Part shown: positions 23,414-32,470 of the stretch, one piece after another | How the letters are laid out: each line of letters opens with the position of its first letter | Numbering within the stretch: position 1 is the stretch's first letter | Source: Mycoplasma miroungirhinis | Lineage (GTDB): Bacteria; Bacillota_I; Bacilli_A; Mycoplasmatales; Metamycoplasmataceae | Assembly (NCBI RefSeq): GCF_013008815.1 | Contig: NZ_CP053097.1 | Span: forward strand, 1-64,000 | Reading direction: 5' to 3' | DNA: 64,000 nucleotides | Position numbers and translations under genes: made by a program | Notes under the pieces: generated by a model | Database searches by the model: none | Seen by the model: the letters and a program-made list of their open reading frames with translations, nothing else | Told to the model about the DNA's origin: nothing

Positions 23414-23918
23414 TTGCTATCGTTTGGTATAGGAAAGAATAGATGCATTCTTTGATATATTTAGTGTGGAATTTATTAATAAGAATTTACAAAAACCTCA
23501 TTACAAATACAAAATATTTAATGGTGGTACAACATAAACTGGTAAATATAAATTTTTCAACCAATCTCCCATTAAAATTTTAATTTCAGCAAGAAGATCA
23601 ATTGGATCTATAAATTTTATTGAAGAATATTTTTGAGCAGGTAATTCTGTTTTTTCATTAAATTTAAAAAATTGTAATCTACATAATATTTATTTTTCAA
23701 AATAAATCCAAAAATTTTCAATAATAATTCCAATGTTGGAACAATACCACAATTTTATAAAAAATATAAATAGTTTAAAATCAACATATCAAATAAAAAT
23801 GAACAAGAAAAAATAGTTCTTTATTTAAAAACTTAATTATTTAATAAATATTGAAACTAAAAAAGTTAATAATTTGGAAAATTTAAAAAATATTCTTTTA
23901 AACAAAATGTTCATATAA
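23414..23918 (+). pseudogene. hsdS: Decayed hsdS copy
   Basis: A degenerate HsdS repeat unit. It begins near a TTTGGTATAGGAAAGAAT stretch that matches the conserved NAWYQEK-coding DNA. It continues with recognisable TRD pieces (YKIFNGGTT, then KILISARRSIGSINF with EYFWAGNSVF) and ends with NLENLKNILLNKMFI just before TAA. Several in-frame TAA/TAG codons and probable frame changes break it, and no start or ribosome site is present. It may still serve as sequence donor for recombination. Confidence 0.7.
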
Positions 23919-23984
23919 ATGTAATATTTTGAACTTCAGAAACATTTCCTTATATTGCAATTCACTAATTTTAAAACTTATTTT

Positions 23985-24079
23985 TTTAGCTAAAAAATAA
24001 TGTAGCTTTGTTAAAGCGTAAGTTAAAAATGTTTGAAAACATCAAAAATTTGCTCTTAAATAAGATGTTTGCTAATTAG
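23985..24079 (+). pseudogene. hsdS: hsdS 3' remnant (detached C-terminus)
   Basis: A short open stretch encodes LKNNVALLKRKLKMFENIKNLLLNKMFAN and stops at TAG. This is the conserved C-terminal helix of HsdS with no gene attached. The LLKRK codons lie in the 18-base inverted repeat shared with the end of the silent cassette on the other strand, which lacks exactly this helix. Confidence 0.75.
24006..24023 (+). repeat. hsdS inverted repeat B, left copy
   Basis: CTTTGTTAAAGCGTAAGT is a perfect 18-base inverted copy of 24156-24173. The two copies bracket 132 bases. Flipping that segment joins the silent cassette in frame to the missing C-terminal helix. Confidence 0.85.
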
Positions 24080-24099
24080 ATTTATAAATATTAATACAG

Positions 24100-24146
24100 A
24101 ATTACACAAAAAAGTGATAAATAGCACACTTAATTGTGTAATTTTT
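24100..24146 (+). terminator. Rho-independent terminator inside the invertible segment
   Basis: AATTACACAA and TTGTGTAATT (24100-24109 with 24134-24143) form a 10-bp stem with a T run behind it. It lies between the two copies of repeat B, so inversion would turn it round. Confidence 0.65.
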
Positions 24147-24155
24147 ATTATTTTC

Positions 24156-24173
24156 ACTTACGCTTTAACAAAG
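24156..24173 (-). repeat. hsdS inverted repeat B, right copy
   Basis: A perfect 18-base inverted copy of 24006-24023, coding for SLLKRK near the end of the silent cassette. Confidence 0.85.
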
Positions 24174-24640
24174 AGACAGAAAAATTAATGTTGTTTAGTA
24201 ATTTAGAATTTTGAATTTGTTCATCTAAATTTGTAATGAAAAACACTTCATCTTTAATATTTTTCAAACTAAAAGTATTTCTAATTCCAGTATTAGTATT
24301 AGATGATTTTAATTTACTAAAATGTAAAGTTTTAAAATAAAAATTTATAAATTTATCATCTATAACATTAGTAGTATGAAAAACTTCATATATATTACTT
24401 ATTAAACCTTTTTCTACATTATTATAATAAGCAAGTGAACAAACATCTATTCTAGATGGATTGAATGCAAAAGAATTAGGTAATATACTTTTTGAAGTAT
24501 TCTTATTTGCATTAACTGATTTTCCTCCATTTAAAAAATAAGCTTTTTGATTAATAAAACCTAATGTGTTACTAATTGTATAACTAGTTAAATTATTAGA
24601 TTCGTTGTTTCTTATCGAATATCATTTGAATAAATTATCA

Positions 24641-24659
24641 ATTTTTTCCTGATACCAAG
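24641..24659 (-). repeat. hsdS inverted repeat A, silent copy
   Basis: A perfect 19-base inverted copy of 22807-22825 at the start of the second TRD of the silent cassette (TWYQEKI). Confidence 0.75.
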
Positions 24660-25221
24660 TGTTTGTAAATTCTTTGAATCTTATTGCTGGAAACAGTGTT
24701 TCATCTGCAAACATTTTGTTTAGTAATGTATTTTTGATGTTTTCTATTTTACTTATTTTAGTTTTGATTAAATTATTATAATTATTTAATAAATTCAAAA
24801 AATTAGCTATTTTATTTTGTTCTGAAAGTTTAGTAATATTTAAACTTAAATTTTGTATTTTTTGTATGTAATCTCTATTATACCCATCACTTGTTAATTT
24901 GATTGAATTTAGAACTAAAAAAATAAAAAATAAATTATTGTTTGAATTGTTTAATTCCAGTATTTTTATTGCGCTAGATTTAACCATAAATCTAAAATCA
25001 ACATATTTATTTAATAATGTAAAATCATCAAAAATAATACATTCTCTGTCAAAAAAATTTATTTCATTTGTATAACCTAAAATAAAAGAGTTATTCGCTG
25101 TTAATATAGGTATTTTACCTTTTTCTAGAGGTTCTTTTAGTTTTGTGATATATTTTTCTGGTCTTGTGTAATTTAATAAATTTCCTACCTTCTTCTGAAC
25201 CCAAGCGTTAGTGAAAATTAG

Positions 25222-25245
25222 TAAAAAAAGCAGTTTATGCTGCTT
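25222..25245 (-). terminator. Rho-independent terminator of pgk
   Basis: AAGCAG and CTGCTT form a 6-bp stem with a CATAAA loop, followed on the minus strand by TTTTT. It lies 3 bases after the pgk stop and shields the silent hsdS cassette from pgk transcription. Confidence 0.8.
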
Positions 25246-25248
25246 TAA

Positions 25249-26457
25249 TTAACTGTTTTGAATAATTTCTAGTCCAGGAAGAATTTTACCTTCGATATAT
25301 TCTAAACTTGCTCCACCACCTGTACTAATAAATGAAAAATCATTTTCGAGTTTTAAAGATTTAATTGCTGAAACACTATCTCCACCTCCAACTACTGAAA
25401 AAGCTTGTTTATTTTGTGAAATAATTTTAGCTATTTCTTTAGTACCTTGTGCATAATTTGTAAATTCAGTTACACCTAAAGGTCCATTTCAAAAAATAGT
25501 TTTTGCTTCAAGTAAATATTGTTTAAATAAATTTACAGTTTCAGGTCCTATATCCATTCCCATATAATCATCTAAAATATTTGGATTGTCTTTAGTTGTA
25601 TATGTTGGAATTGTATTATTAAATTCTTTTGATATTGCATTATCAATAGGCAAAATGATTTTTTGTGGATATTTTGTTAGTAAATTGTGTGCTAATTCAG
25701 TATAATCAGCTTCAAATAAACTTTTACCTATTTTTAAATTTTTAGCAGCATTAAATGTATAAGCCATTGCTCCACCTATTAATAAAAAATCAGCTTTTTG
25801 TAATAAAGATTCTAAAACTTTAATTTTATCTGATATTTTAGCACCACCTACTATTGCAAGATAAGGTTTTTCTGGATTGTTTAATTTAGATAAATGTATT
25901 AATTCATCATCAACTAAAAATCCAATTGCTGATTCTTTTATATAAGTTGCAATTCCTACATTAGAAGCATGAGCTCGATGAATTGCACCATAAGCATCAT
26001 TTATAAAGACATCACCTAAACTAGCTCAATATTGAGCAAGTTCAGGATCATTTTTTGATTCTTTTTTATCATTTAAATCTTCAAATCTTGTGTTTTCTAA
26101 CAGTAAAATCTCTTGATTTTTTAAGTTTTTTACGGATTCTTCTACTTCTTTTCCTCTAGTTTTATTAACAAAGGAAATATTTACATCATTAAGTAGTTTT
26201 TTAAGTTCCAAATACACTGGAAATAATGATTTAGATTCTAAATCCTGAGCAGTTTTTATTCTTGATAAATGAGATAATAAAATTAGTTTTGCATCTTGTT
26301 TAATTATGTATTTAATTGTTTTTAAAGCAGCCTTAATTCTGGAATTATCTACTACTTGATATTGATTATTTTCATTTAATTTTAAGGGTGTATTAAAATC
26401 TACCCTTAAAATTACTACTTTATTTTTTAAATTAAGATCAGTAATTTTCTTTTTCAT
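25249..26457 (-). CDS. pgk: Phosphoglycerate kinase
   Basis: A 402-residue glycolytic enzyme that transfers phosphate from 1,3-bisphosphoglycerate to ADP, a main ATP source in fermenting mycoplasmas. [12 protein letters not shown] (about 14-25), [10 protein letters not shown] (about 57-66; the canonical form is LLSHLGRPK), [15 protein letters not shown] (about 193) and [13 protein letters not shown] near 357 with [10 protein letters not shown] are the family motifs. Length is normal. The start follows AAAGGATTGTT. It is monocistronic, divergent from the gene at 26565 and closed by a terminator. Confidence 0.97.
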
Positions 26458-26564
26458 AACAATCCTTTATAAATTTATTTTCAGTTTAATTATTTAATTT
26501 ATTTTATTTTGATTATAATTTAAAATTATAATAATAAGTACATATAAATCAAAAAGGGGAAATA

Positions 26565-26960
26565 ATGGGGTTAAAAACAAGAGATTTGCGTCAAAATAAA
26601 GATGCAATAGAAATAAGTGTTACTCAACTTTTAAAAGACTTTGCGAAGTTCAAAAAAGAACAAAGATACATAAAATATGATGATAATCACCTTTTAGGTA
26701 TTTATAAAAATATTGTTTGAATGTCAGAAGTTGATCGAAAATTAATCAATAAATTAGAAGATATTCAAAAAAGACAAAGAAATCAATATTTAAAAGATAA
26801 TTCCAAAGAATATGAATACAAAAAATGAAGTGATGACCCAATTAGTACAAAAGTAAAAGAACCTCAAGTTTTATCAAGATTAATAATTGTAGGATCAGTT
26901 ATTGTAACAATAATTTTTATTGCTTTAATTATTTTAACATTTACAAAGTGAATTGGTTAA
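26565..26960 (+). CDS. Unknown tail-anchored membrane protein upstream of dacA
   Basis: A 131-residue protein with a charged, probably cytosolic N-terminal part (about 1-103, Lys/Asp rich, two TGA-coded Trp) and one membrane segment near residues 105-128 at the very C-terminus. I do not recognise the family. It follows AAAAGGGGAAATA and ends one base before the dacA start, so it is tightly coupled to the c-di-AMP cyclase. A role as a partner or regulator of the cyclase is suggested only by position. CdaR, the usual Firmicute partner, looks quite different. Confidence 0.8.
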
Positions 26961-26961
26961 T

Positions 26962-27540
26962 ATGGATAGAAAATTATTGTTAATTATTTTAGTTTTTGTT
27001 GTTGTATTATCTGTTATTATTTTTATTCACTATTTAGTCTTATTTTATAAAAACATAATAAGGTCTAAAAAACAAAAACTAAAAGTTTCAAAAAGTACAA
27101 AAATTAGATTGATTCACCAATTAAAAGAAAGTTTAAAATATTTATCTAAAACTAAAACTGGTGCTCTTATTACAATAGAAATGATTGATAAATTAGATAA
27201 TTTAAGAACAGATGGTGTTATTATTGATGCAAATATTTCAAGTTCTTTAATTATTAGTATTTTTAACAAAAATACCCCATTACACGATGGAGCTATTGTG
27301 ATTCGTGATAATAAAATAGTTTATGCTGCAACTTATTATAAAATAACTAAAAAATCAATTGATAATAAATATGGTGCAAGACATCGTGCTGCAATTGGAA
27401 TAAGTGAGATTTCAGATTCAATTACATTAGTAGTAAGTGAAGAAAATGGAACTATAAGTTTAGTTAAAGGTGGAACCATTAGTCCTATATTTATCGATGA
27501 ACTACAAGAATCACTTGTAAATATTTTTAAAGATTATTAA
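26962..27540 (+). CDS. dacA: Diadenylate cyclase (c-di-AMP synthase), CdaA/CdaM type
   Basis: A 192-residue enzyme that makes cyclic di-AMP from two ATP. One N-terminal membrane segment (about 4-30), fewer than the three of CdaA, precedes the DAC domain. The catalytic motifs are LHDGAIVI with Asp109 and GARHRAAIG with Arg140-His141-Arg142. The later SEENGTISLV segment also fits. c-di-AMP controls potassium and osmotic balance in related bacteria. The ATG one base after the previous stop fits coupling, and mgtE follows 29 bases downstream. Confidence 0.93.
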   Translation: MDRKLLLIILVFVVVLSVIIFIHYLVLFYKNIIRSKKQKLKVSKSTKIRLIHQLKESLKYLSKTKTGALITIEMIDKLDNLRTDGVIIDANISSSLIISIFNKNTPLHDGAIVIRDNKIVYAATYYKITKKSIDNKYGARHRAAIGISEISDSITLVVSEENGTISLVKGGTISPIFIDELQESLVNIFKDY

Positions 27541-27569
27541 GCTTAATTAAGAAAAAGAAAAGAGGTACT

Positions 27570-29000
27570 ATGAAAAATGAATTATCATTAACACAACTTC
27601 GTAATGCCCTTCAATATAAAAATATTCATTTAATTAGAAAATTTGTTGATGAAACACCAAATGCAACAATAGCAGATACTATTGAACAATTAAATGAATA
27701 TGAAAGAGTGTTTTTTTTCAGAATTATTAAACCAAAAGACAGTGGAGAAATTTTTTCTTATTTAGAACATGATATTCAAGAATCAATTATTAAATCTTTT
27801 ACTGATAAAGAACTTGAATACATTTTAGATGATTTATATTTAGATGATATTGTTGACTTAATTGAAGAAATGCCTACTAATATTTCTCAAAAAATTTTAA
27901 GTCATGTTAAAGATAAAGAAGATAGAAATAAAATTAATAAACTTTTAAAATACAATGATGAGAGCATTGGTTCTGTGATGAGTGTTGAATTTATTAAATT
28001 AAACAAAGACATTACTTGTTCAAAAGCAATTGAAATCATCAGAAGAAAAAGAGAAGATGCTGAAGTTGTTCATTACTACATAGTAACTGATGATGATAAT
28101 AAATTAGCCGGTGTAACCACTTTAGAAGATATTGTTTTTGTTGATAGTCGAAGAGGGACATATATTTATGAAATAATGGAACCTATTCAAAGCTTAAATG
28201 TGTTAGATACAAAAGAACATGCAACATTAATTTTCGCAGACCATGATATGTCAGTTTTACCTGTGGTAAATGATAAAAACGAAGTTTTAGGTATTGTTAC
28301 CTCTGATGATGTTATTGATGTTTTACATGAAGAAGCTACTGAAGATATTTATAAAATGGCTGGTATTAACTCAGAAGAAGGAATTTCATATAATAAATCA
28401 AGTATCAAACTTATTGTTAAATCAAGAATATTTTGATTAATTATTTTGATGTTAGGAAGTACTTTAAGTCAATTAGTTATCCAAATTTTTCAAGCTCAGG
28501 TTGAAGATGCTAAATCATTTTTATCTGCAGCAATTAGTAGTGCCATAGTGGTATCAATGGTTCCAGTTATAAGTGGGACTGCAGGAAATGCAGGATCACA
28601 GGCTGCAACAACAGTAACTCGTGCACTTGCATTGCAAGAAATTAAGGGTTCGAAATGAAAAGTAATAAGTAGTGAACTAAGAGCTGGTGCAATTATTGGT
28701 TTAATTTTATTTGTTGCTAATTTTATTAGGTTAATTTTATACTTTACTGCAACAGGTAATTTATTAAAACATGATGAACAAATAGGGATTGTTTTAATGT
28801 GTTTGGTAAGTAGTTTATCAATGTTTTTAGCAGTAGTTTTTGCTAAATTTGTAGGAGCTGTTGTTCCTTTAGCTGCAAATAAACTAAAAAAAGATCCAGC
28901 AGTAATGTCAAGTCCTATTCTTGCTACTTTAACTGATGCAACATCAACTATTATCTTTTTTAGCTTAGCTATGCTAATTTTCTATATTTTCTTCCATTAA
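27570..29000 (+). CDS. mgtE: Magnesium transporter MgtE
   Basis: A 476-residue Mg2+ channel. The cytosolic N domain (about 1-125, with YLDDIVDLIEEMP) precedes two CBS domains (SIGSVMSVEFIKLNKDITCSKAI; EIMEPIQSLNV with VLPVVNDKNEVLGIVTSDDVIDVL). A plug helix and five membrane segments follow, with MVPVISGTAGNAGSQAATTVTRAL as the pore signature. Free Mg2+ bound to the N and CBS domains normally closes the pore. It follows AAAGAGGTACT and shares a transcript with dacA, which links Mg2+ and c-di-AMP control. Confidence 0.96.
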
Positions 29001-29037
29001 ATTTTAAAAAGTTAAATTTAAAAAAATTTGTTTGCTG

Positions 29038-29043
29038 TATAAT
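29038..29043 (+). promoter_or_regulatory. -10 box upstream of the leader RNA and Opp region
   Basis: TATAAT preceded by TG lies 38 bases after the mgtE stop. Transcription would begin near 29050. No strong -35 box is visible. Confidence 0.6.
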
Positions 29044-29049
29044 ATTACT

Positions 29050-29303
29050 ATGCTAAAAGTTCTACTTACAAATATAAAGATTATTTTTGAAAAAAATGGT
29101 ATTGCATTTTTTATGTGCACATATCGTTAATTTCATTATAAGTCCTTGTTGTAAGTTTATAAAATATAACGGATTTATAAAATATCAAAAAGTCTGTTAT
29201 GGTAAATCGTATATAGTTTTAATAAAAATATCATAAAAGACTTTATTAATGATTCTATATACAAAATCTTAATTCTTGTATGTAGTCTCATACAAGTTTT
29301 TTT
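29050..29303 (+). ncRNA. Candidate structured leader RNA or small RNA
   Basis: This 318-base gap between mgtE and the lipoprotein gene is not empty. Between a TATAAT box and an intrinsic terminator it can form a run of stems. ACTTACAA (29064) pairs with TTGTAAGT (29149), and AACGGA (29168) with TCTGTT (29193). GTATATAG (29209) pairs with CTATATAC (29255), enclosing TTAATAAA/TTTATTAA. The terminator stem comes last. I recognise no known RNA family: there are no marks of RNase P RNA, tmRNA, SRP RNA or T-box. It is either a stable small RNA or a regulatory leader that decides readthrough into the Opp operon. A 26-codon ORF (29050-29130) could also start leaderless at the predicted 5' end. Confidence 0.45.
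29275..29303 (+). terminator. Intrinsic terminator just before the lipoprotein/Opp operon
   Basis: CTTGTATG and CATACAAG form a perfect 8-bp stem with a 6-base loop, followed by seven T. It ends only 15 bases before the ATG at 29319, so it sits in the leader of the next gene and not after a coding region. Confidence 0.85.
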
Positions 29304-29318
29304 AAATTAAGGAAAATT

Positions 29319-32300
29319 ATGAAGAAAAAAATATTATTAAGTTCATTAACATTATTAACAGTTTCGCCTGTTTTTGTTTTAGTTTCTTGTCAAAATAACC
29401 AAACAAACCAACAAGTGGAAAAAGAAACAGAACTAAATAAATTAGTTGAAAAATTAAAAACGGATAAAACTAAAACTCAAAGAAAAACAGAACAAGAATT
29501 AACAGACTTAAATAAAAAATTAAATGATGCTAATCAAGAAAATTTAAATTTTGAAACTAAGAATGCAGAATTAAACGAAAAATTAGAAGAATTATCAAAA
29601 GAAGTTGAAAAATTAAGTGGTACAAAAATTCAAAGAAATCAAAAATCTGCAAAAGATTTATTTTTAATAATAACTAATTTTTTAACAGAAGATTTACCAA
29701 ATGCAATAAAGCTACAAAATCCTACAAGTTTTGAATCTAATAGTGATTTATTTAACAGAATTAAAAGTAGTGTTTTAGATACAAAAGAAAATTTAAAAGA
29801 TACTCCTGAAGATTTTGCTAATTTATGAACTTGAGAAAGTGCTATTTTATTTACTTTAAACAGAGCTAGCTTAGTAAATGACTATATTGATGATCCAAGA
29901 AATCCTGTTACTGTTATTACTCCAAAATCTCCATATATGGATGATTTATTTAATTGAAGAATTCATGATTTAGAATTAATTATTGATCAAGTAAATAAAA
30001 ATACTTATGAGCAAAATGAAAAAGAAAAGATTTTAAAACAATTACAAGAAATCAAACAAGAATATGAAAATGCAAAAAACAATTCTTCATTACTTTCACA
30101 CCAGATAAGTAGTTGATATAAATTAGAGCAAGAATCAGAACAAGGTGTTGTTGGTAAATTTATAAACCTAAAATCAGAACACAATAGAAGTTTACTTCCA
30201 TCACTTAAATTACCTCAATTTAAAATTTCTCTATTCCCTGTTTATAAACAAATTATTGATGAAGATTTTAAAGAAAAAACTAAAAATAAATTATCTTCAT
30301 TATTAAGAGATTATCAATTTTTATTAAATAACAAAGCATCTTCATTTATAAATTCAGTTTCTTATGACCGTTTAAATAAGAAAATTAAAAAAGTAGCATT
30401 AGAACTTTCTGCAGCATTATTATCTAATAACATTGATTATTTTAACGAATTTCAAGTGTGAAAAGATGTAGATACATTCGTATTAGATGCTAAGAGCATT
30501 TTATTAGAAGCATTTTTTGTGGAAACAGATAAGAAAAAAATGCAAATGGATGAAGAAGTAGATAATCAGCTAAATGAAACAAAAGATGGTAGTTTAGCAA
30601 AAGAATTTAAAGAAACATATGAAGCAAAATCTAAACTAAAAAATAATGAAGCTAAATACCTATACAAAGACTTTTATACAAAATATAATAAATTAATTAA
30701 TAATATCAAAAATGATTCTCACAATGATTACACTCAATCTTTTGATAGATATACTAAGTATTTAGTTTTAAAAAGAGAATTAGAACTTGCAAAACAAATT
30801 ATTAATTTACACACTGATTTAAATGAAGATTTAGATAATGTTGATTTAAAAGAATTACTAAAATGAGATAATTCAGCTAAATATGATAATCAAATCAGAA
30901 CAGCTCAAAAAAATAAAGAAAGAGATGAAGAATCTTATACTCAACAAAAAGAAAAAATCAATGAATTAATTGTTGAGTTTGATGAAGAAAATGACCAAGC
31001 TAGTGACTATATAGAAAGTGCTTCTGAAAAAGCCAAAGAAATTTCTGAATTATTTATTACAAACTTTGATCCAACCATTGATGAGCATAATAATGTCAAA
31101 GGAATTTGAGGTCATATGTATGGTGATTACAACTCAAATAAAATAATTAATTTAATGAGAGATTACAATAAATTAGTTCAAACAATTAACAAAAATTATA
31201 AAGATGATCAATATGATGAAGATGAATTAAAACAAAAAGCCAAAGAAATTTTCACTTCATCTCAAAACGTTAAAAAAATTCTTTTTGGTGATGAAAATGA
31301 CCAACAAGATGATGATAATTTATCAATTTATGGAAAATTTAATAAAGCACATGAAGATTTTAATTATGGTGAAGTAGATACTACTGTATATGATTCACAA
31401 GTATCAATAATTCGAGATTATCAAGAATTATTAAATTATCTAGCAAATTTTGCAAATCAAGATAAGGATGATATTGATACAGAAAAATTAACTAAAGAAT
31501 TACAAATTAAAATTCAATTTATAAAACTTAAATTATCAGAACTTGAAAATATTTATACTGAACAAGGAAAATGAAAAGATTTAAGTAGCGCTGAAGAAGA
31601 ACAAATGAAGTTATTAGATTCTGTAAAAGATACTTTAAAAACTAATTTAATGGAAATACAAGAAGTGATTGAAGAATTAATTACTCCTAGTGATGAAAAT
31701 GAAGAATTTGAAATAGATGGTGATAAATTAGTTGAATTAGCAGAAAAAGCAAATGAATTTTTAACAAGTATTGGAACACTATATGATGGTTTTTCTCCTC
31801 TAACTTCTTTATATGAAACTACAATATCAGATTATGAAACAAATATTAGAAGAGCAACAAAGAAAAAAGAAAATATTCCTCAAACAGCAAAAATTCTTTC
31901 AGGTCAAGAAATATTTGTTTTACTTCGTTATTGAAAAAATACCCAAGAAACCAACTTTAATAAAATACTTTTAGATGATAAAACTTATCAAGATAAAGAA
32001 TTAGCAAAATTTTTACATCAGGAAACAAAATTTGCTACTCAAACAAGAGAAAGTTATAGAAATATTTTAAAAGTTGATGGTTCAGAAAATAGTTTTGATG
32101 TTGAGGAACAAGAAAACCAAGAAACACCAATTACTGCAAAAACAATTTATCAAGAATTTAATGACTTAGAAACTAAATATGCTAAATCATTATTAACATG
32201 ATTTAAAGATCATTCTGAAAATAATAAAAACGATTTATTAGAAACACGTAAAAAATACTATGAATATTTAAATTCTTTTAAAGATAAAAACATTTATTTA

Positions 32301-32456
32301 TCAAATAGTTATATTAGATTTGGGTCAGATTTATATATTTATGATGAAAATGAACCTGATGAACATGTAGTTGCTGCTCATTTCTTAGACTTTTATATAA
32401 AAACACAAGCAGTAACTGACATAATGGAAAATTTATATGAAAAATACATTAAATAA
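29319..32456 (+). CDS. Large surface lipoprotein, first gene of the Opp operon
   Basis: A 1045-residue lipoprotein. The signal peptide ends in the lipobox LVSC with Cys24. Residues 30-110 are a long charged coiled coil (repeated Glu/Lys with Leu spacing, such as ELNEKLEELSKEVEKLSG). The remainder is largely helical by composition, rich in Asp, Lys and Asn, with no enzyme motif that I recognise. The ribosome site is AAGGAAAA. It is 14 bases ahead of the giant PDxFFG gene and on one strand with oppABCDF, so a role in binding or presenting substrate for that unit is likely but inferred. Confidence 0.85.
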
Positions 32457-32470
32457 TTAAGTGAGAAACA

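Larger units (their letters stand above)
24148..25215 (-). pseudogene. hsdS: Silent two-domain hsdS cassette without start codon
   Basis: An open frame of 356 codons encodes two target-recognition domains. The first begins FTNAWVQKKVGNLLNYTRPEKY and ends with IENIKNTLLNKMFADE. The second begins LFPAIRFKEFTNTWYQEKIDNLFKW and ends at SLLKRKWK before TAA, without the usual C-terminal helix. There is no ATG, GTG or TTG in a position that would give an intact N-terminus and no ribosome site: the frame opens straight from the pgk terminator. Inverted repeats A (24641) and B (24156) lie in it. The reading frame is otherwise intact, which suggests selection as a storage cassette rather than decay. 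Confidence 0.75.

Noticed and set aside
22755-25215. Possible insertion sequence or phage remnant because of inverted repeats
   Set aside because: No transposase or integrase reading frame is present, and all repeats fall in hsdS coding blocks, so local hsdS recombination explains them better.
29050-29303. Known RNA families (RNase P RNA, tmRNA, SRP RNA, T-box) for the leader RNA
   Set aside because: The conserved core sequences of these RNAs were looked for by eye and not found.
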